A DNA stretch of 64,000 nt from Achromobacter agilis (lineage in GTDB: Bacteria; Pseudomonadota; Gammaproteobacteria; Burkholderiales; Burkholderiaceae_B), in assembly GCF_900496965.1 (NCBI RefSeq), contig NZ_UFQB01000001.1, positions 186,001-250,000 of the forward strand. The letters are read 5' to 3'. This document shows, piece by piece, positions 62,050 through 64,000 of this stretch (position 1 is its first letter; each line of letters begins with the position of its first letter). A program made the translations under genes and the position numbers. The notes under the pieces are model-generated. The model was not told the DNA's origin, did not search any database, and worked only from the letters and a program-made list of their open reading frames with translations.

Positions 62050-63033
62050 TCAGTTGGCCTGGATGCCGGCGTCCTTGACGATGCCGGCCCAGCGCGTCAT
62101 TTCTTCGTCCACCATCGCATCCGTCCTGGCGGGCGTGGAGATCAGGGGATCGAAGCCTTCCCGGCTCATGCGCTGCGCGAGTTCGGGGGAACGAAGGGCC
62201 TGCTCCAGCTTGGCGTTCAGCGTGTCGATCACCGGCTGCGGCGTGCCCGCGGGCGCGCTGATCACGAACCAGGTGTTGAACTCGTAGCCGGGCAGCCCCG
62301 ATTCGGCGATGGTGGGCACGTCCGGCAGCAACGGCGATCGCTTCGAACCGGTCACGCCCAGCGCATGGAGCTTCTTGCCGTCCACTTGCGGCTTGGCCGC
62401 GGACAGCACTGGGAAACTCATCTGCACCTGGCCGCTGATGGTGTCGAGCATGGCAGGGCCGCCGCCCTTGTAGGGCACGTGCAGGATCTGCGTGCGCGAC
62501 ACCGACTTGAACAGTTCCGCGGCCATGTGGAAGGTGCTGCCCGTGCCCGCCGAGCCGAAGCTCAGGTCGTTGGCCGGCCGCTCGCGCACATAGGACAGAA
62601 GCTCGCTCACGTTGGCCACCGGCAGGCTGTTGGTCACCGTCAGCACGTGCTGCGACGTCCCGACCGTGCCCACCGACCGCAGGTCCTTCTTCGTGTCGAA
62701 CGGCATGCTCTGGAAGAGCGCCGGATTGATGGCCAGCGACATGGTGTTGATGGCGAGCATGTAGCCGTTGGGCTCGGCGCGCGCCACGGCGGCCATGCCG
62801 ATGTTGCCGGAGGCGCCGGCGCGGTTCTCCACGATCACGCTCTGCCCCAGCGCCCGCCCCCAGGCATCGGAAATCAGGCGCGCGGCGATGTCCACGCTGC
62901 CGCCCGGCGCGAACGGCACGACGAGCGTCACCGCGCGTTCGGGAAATGCGCCGGCGGCGACGGCCGGCTGGGTCCAACAGGATGCGACGGCAAGGGCCGC
63001 GCACAGGGCGCCGGCGGCGGTGTTGATCTTCAT
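62050..63033 (-). CDS. Bug-type tripartite tricarboxylate receptor
   Basis: A 327-residue secreted binding protein; the signal peptide ends near QPAVAAG. FPERAVTLVVPFAPGGSVDIAARL, VENRAGASGNIGM, VARAEPNGYML and VPYKGGGPAMLDTISGQVQ are Bug signatures. It heads the operon with the LeuCD-like hydratase and the dehalogenase-like hydrolase, so it probably binds their substrate. The promoter region is shared with a divergent LysR gene. Confidence 0.9.
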   Translation of the reverse strand: MKINTAAGALCAALAVASCWTQPAVAAGAFPERAVTLVVPFAPGGSVDIAARLISDAWGRALGQSVIVENRAGASGNIGMAAVARAEPNGYMLAINTMSLAINPALFQSMPFDTKKDLRSVGTVGTSQHVLTVTNSLPVANVSELLSYVRERPANDLSFGSAGTGSTFHMAAELFKSVSRTQILHVPYKGGGPAMLDTISGQVQMSFPVLSAAKPQVDGKKLHALGVTGSKRSPLLPDVPTIAESGLPGYEFNTWFVISAPAGTPQPVIDTLNAKLEQALRSPELAQRMSREGFDPLISTPARTDAMVDEEMTRWAGIVKDAGIQAN

Positions 63034-63159
63034 TCCTGGTCTCCTCGTGTGGCCGCGATCGGCGGCTCTCTATTGGCAAGTTCAGTGTATAGGCCCATTG
63101 GATTCTTATAATTAATAATGGAACTAAAGCTTTATTAAATTTCATTTATAAATAGGCCC
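63034..63159. promoter_or_regulatory. Divergent AT-rich control region with direct repeats
   Basis: Between the Bug and LysR genes, ATAGGCCCAT occurs at 63089-63098 and again at 63152-63161, overlapping the LysR start. Between them lies a strongly AT-rich block with a near-palindrome aattaataa...ttattaaat. This is the likely binding region for the LysR protein. Confidence 0.5.
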
Positions 63160-64000
63160 ATGGACGCCCTATCGGATCTCGCCTTCTTCTCGCTGGTGGT
63201 CAAGCACGGCAACCTGTCCGCGGCCGCGCGCGAGCTGGGCCTGACGCCGCCCGCGGTCAGCACGCGGCTGGCCAAGCTGGAACAGCGCCTGGGCGTGCGG
63301 CTGCTGAACCGCACCACGCGCCGGGTCAGCGTCACGCAGGAAGGCGAGCTCTACCTGGCCGAAGGCGGGCGCATCCTGGCGGACCTCGAAGCCCTGGAAC
63401 GTTCGGTGTCCAGCGCGCGGGCGCAGCCTCAGGGCCTGCTGCGCCTCAACGCCACCTTCGGCTTCGGGCGCGCCCACATCGTGCCCGCCGTGTCGGACTT
63501 CGCGCGCCAGTACCCCGAGGTAGAGGTACAGATGCGGCTGACCGACAGGCCGCTGAACCTGATCGAGGAAGGCTTCGACGTGGCGGTACGGTTCGGCGAT
63601 CTTCCGGACGCGCGCCTGACCGCGCGCAAGATCGCCTCGAACCGGCGCCTGCTCTGCGCCTCGCCGCGCTACCTCGAGACTTATGGCGAACCGCGGGCGC
63701 CGGGCGATCTGCAGCGCCACCGCTGCATCGTGGTGCGCGAAAACGATGTGGCCTATGGCACCTGGCGGCTGGAATCGGGGCTCCGCGCCGAAACCGTCAA
63801 AGTGCGCGGCCCAGTCAGTTCCAACGATGGCCAGAGCGCCCTGGAATGGGCGCTGGACGGACACGGCATCGTAATGCGGTCCGAATGGGAGACGGCCGCC
63901 CATCTGCGCGCCGGCCGCCTGCGCGTGGTGCTGCCGGACTGGCATACGCCGCCCGCCGACATCCACGCCCTGTATCCGGAGCGGCTTAATCTACCGGCCA
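63160..64000 (+). CDS. LysR-type regulator, 3' truncated by window end
   Basis: An open frame begins at the ATG at 63160 and runs 280 codons off the right edge. The N-terminus MDALSDLAFFSLVVKHGNLSAAARELGLTPPAVSTRL is a LysR winged helix of the DsdC/CrgA-like group, and the rest is an effector domain (FDVAVRFGDLPDARLTARKI). It is divergent from the Bug-leuC-leuD-dehalogenase operon, which it probably regulates. About 20-30 residues are missing at the end. Confidence 0.88.
   Translation, partial: MDALSDLAFFSLVVKHGNLSAAARELGLTPPAVSTRLAKLEQRLGVRLLNRTTRRVSVTQEGELYLAEGGRILADLEALERSVSSARAQPQGLLRLNATFGFGRAHIVPAVSDFARQYPEVEVQMRLTDRPLNLIEEGFDVAVRFGDLPDARLTARKIASNRRLLCASPRYLETYGEPRAPGDLQRHRCIVVRENDVAYGTWRLESGLRAETVKVRGPVSSNDGQSALEWALDGHGIVMRSEWETAAHLRAGRLRVVLPDWHTPPADIHALYPERLNLPA

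Overview
The window is high-GC DNA (about two thirds GC by eye) with a dense, mostly operonic gene layout. It reads like a chromosomal segment of an Alcaligenaceae betaproteobacterium of the Bordetella/Achromobacter type. That inference rests on three Bug-type tripartite-tricarboxylate receptor genes, several branched-chain-type ABC operons, abundant LysR regulators, a BigR sulfide operon, the ahcY-holin-metF order behind an SAH riboswitch, and a dispersed GC-rich palindromic repeat. No rRNA, tRNA, CRISPR array, prophage or intact insertion sequence was recognised.

Layout. 1-8.2 kb: 3' end of gatB, pyrE, exonuclease III, a LysR/RhtB-exporter divergent pair, NADP-glutamate dehydrogenase with a nitrogen-control-like promoter, a PCuAC copper chaperone, and the argP/argO divergent pair. 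8.3-14.5 kb: a LysR regulator and a complete branched-chain-type ABC transporter with a fused permease-ATPase. 14.5-16.5 kb: a nested palindromic repeat, ohr/ohrR, and a Crp/Fnr regulator. 16.6-25.5 kb: an acyl-CoA synthetase, a second five-component ABC transporter and a PaaK-like ligase, which look like one uptake-and-activation operon. 25.5-29.8 kb: a BigR-type regulator with two YeeE/YedE channels, sulfide:quinone oxidoreductase, a TauE exporter and a divergent persulfide dioxygenase, forming a sulfide-handling regulon. 29.9-44 kb: mostly housekeeping genes (PPK2-type kinase, GNAT, HIT, nhaA, 3-hydroxybutyrate dehydrogenase, tenA, ung, rhlE, MidA-like methyltransferase, cca, slt, 5-formyl-THF cyclo-ligase).

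44.0-48.6 kb holds the most interesting module: circularly permuted ATP-grasp enzyme, alpha-E protein, transglutaminase-like protease and the Anbu proteasome-like protease. A perfect sigma-54 -24/-12 element sits just upstream, and a perfect NtrC-type dyad lies about 340 bp further up. A 13-base piece of the same dyad recurs in two tandem NtrC-like boxes at the gdhA promoter, 40 kb away. I infer that nitrogen status controls both the Anbu peptide-tagging/proteolysis system and ammonia assimilation, probably in opposite directions.

48.8-54.4 kb: two Bug receptors flanking an IclR regulator and a MaoC/CitE/CaiB trio that resembles an itaconate/citramalate-type CoA pathway. 54.4-57.4 kb: a methyl-cycle operon (SAH riboswitch, ahcY, small holin-like membrane protein, metF). 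57.5-64 kb: a glycosyltransferase, DUF1289, then an operon of Bug receptor, LeuC/LeuD-type hydratase and a haloacetate-dehalogenase-like hydrolase, with a divergent LysR gene cut by the window end.
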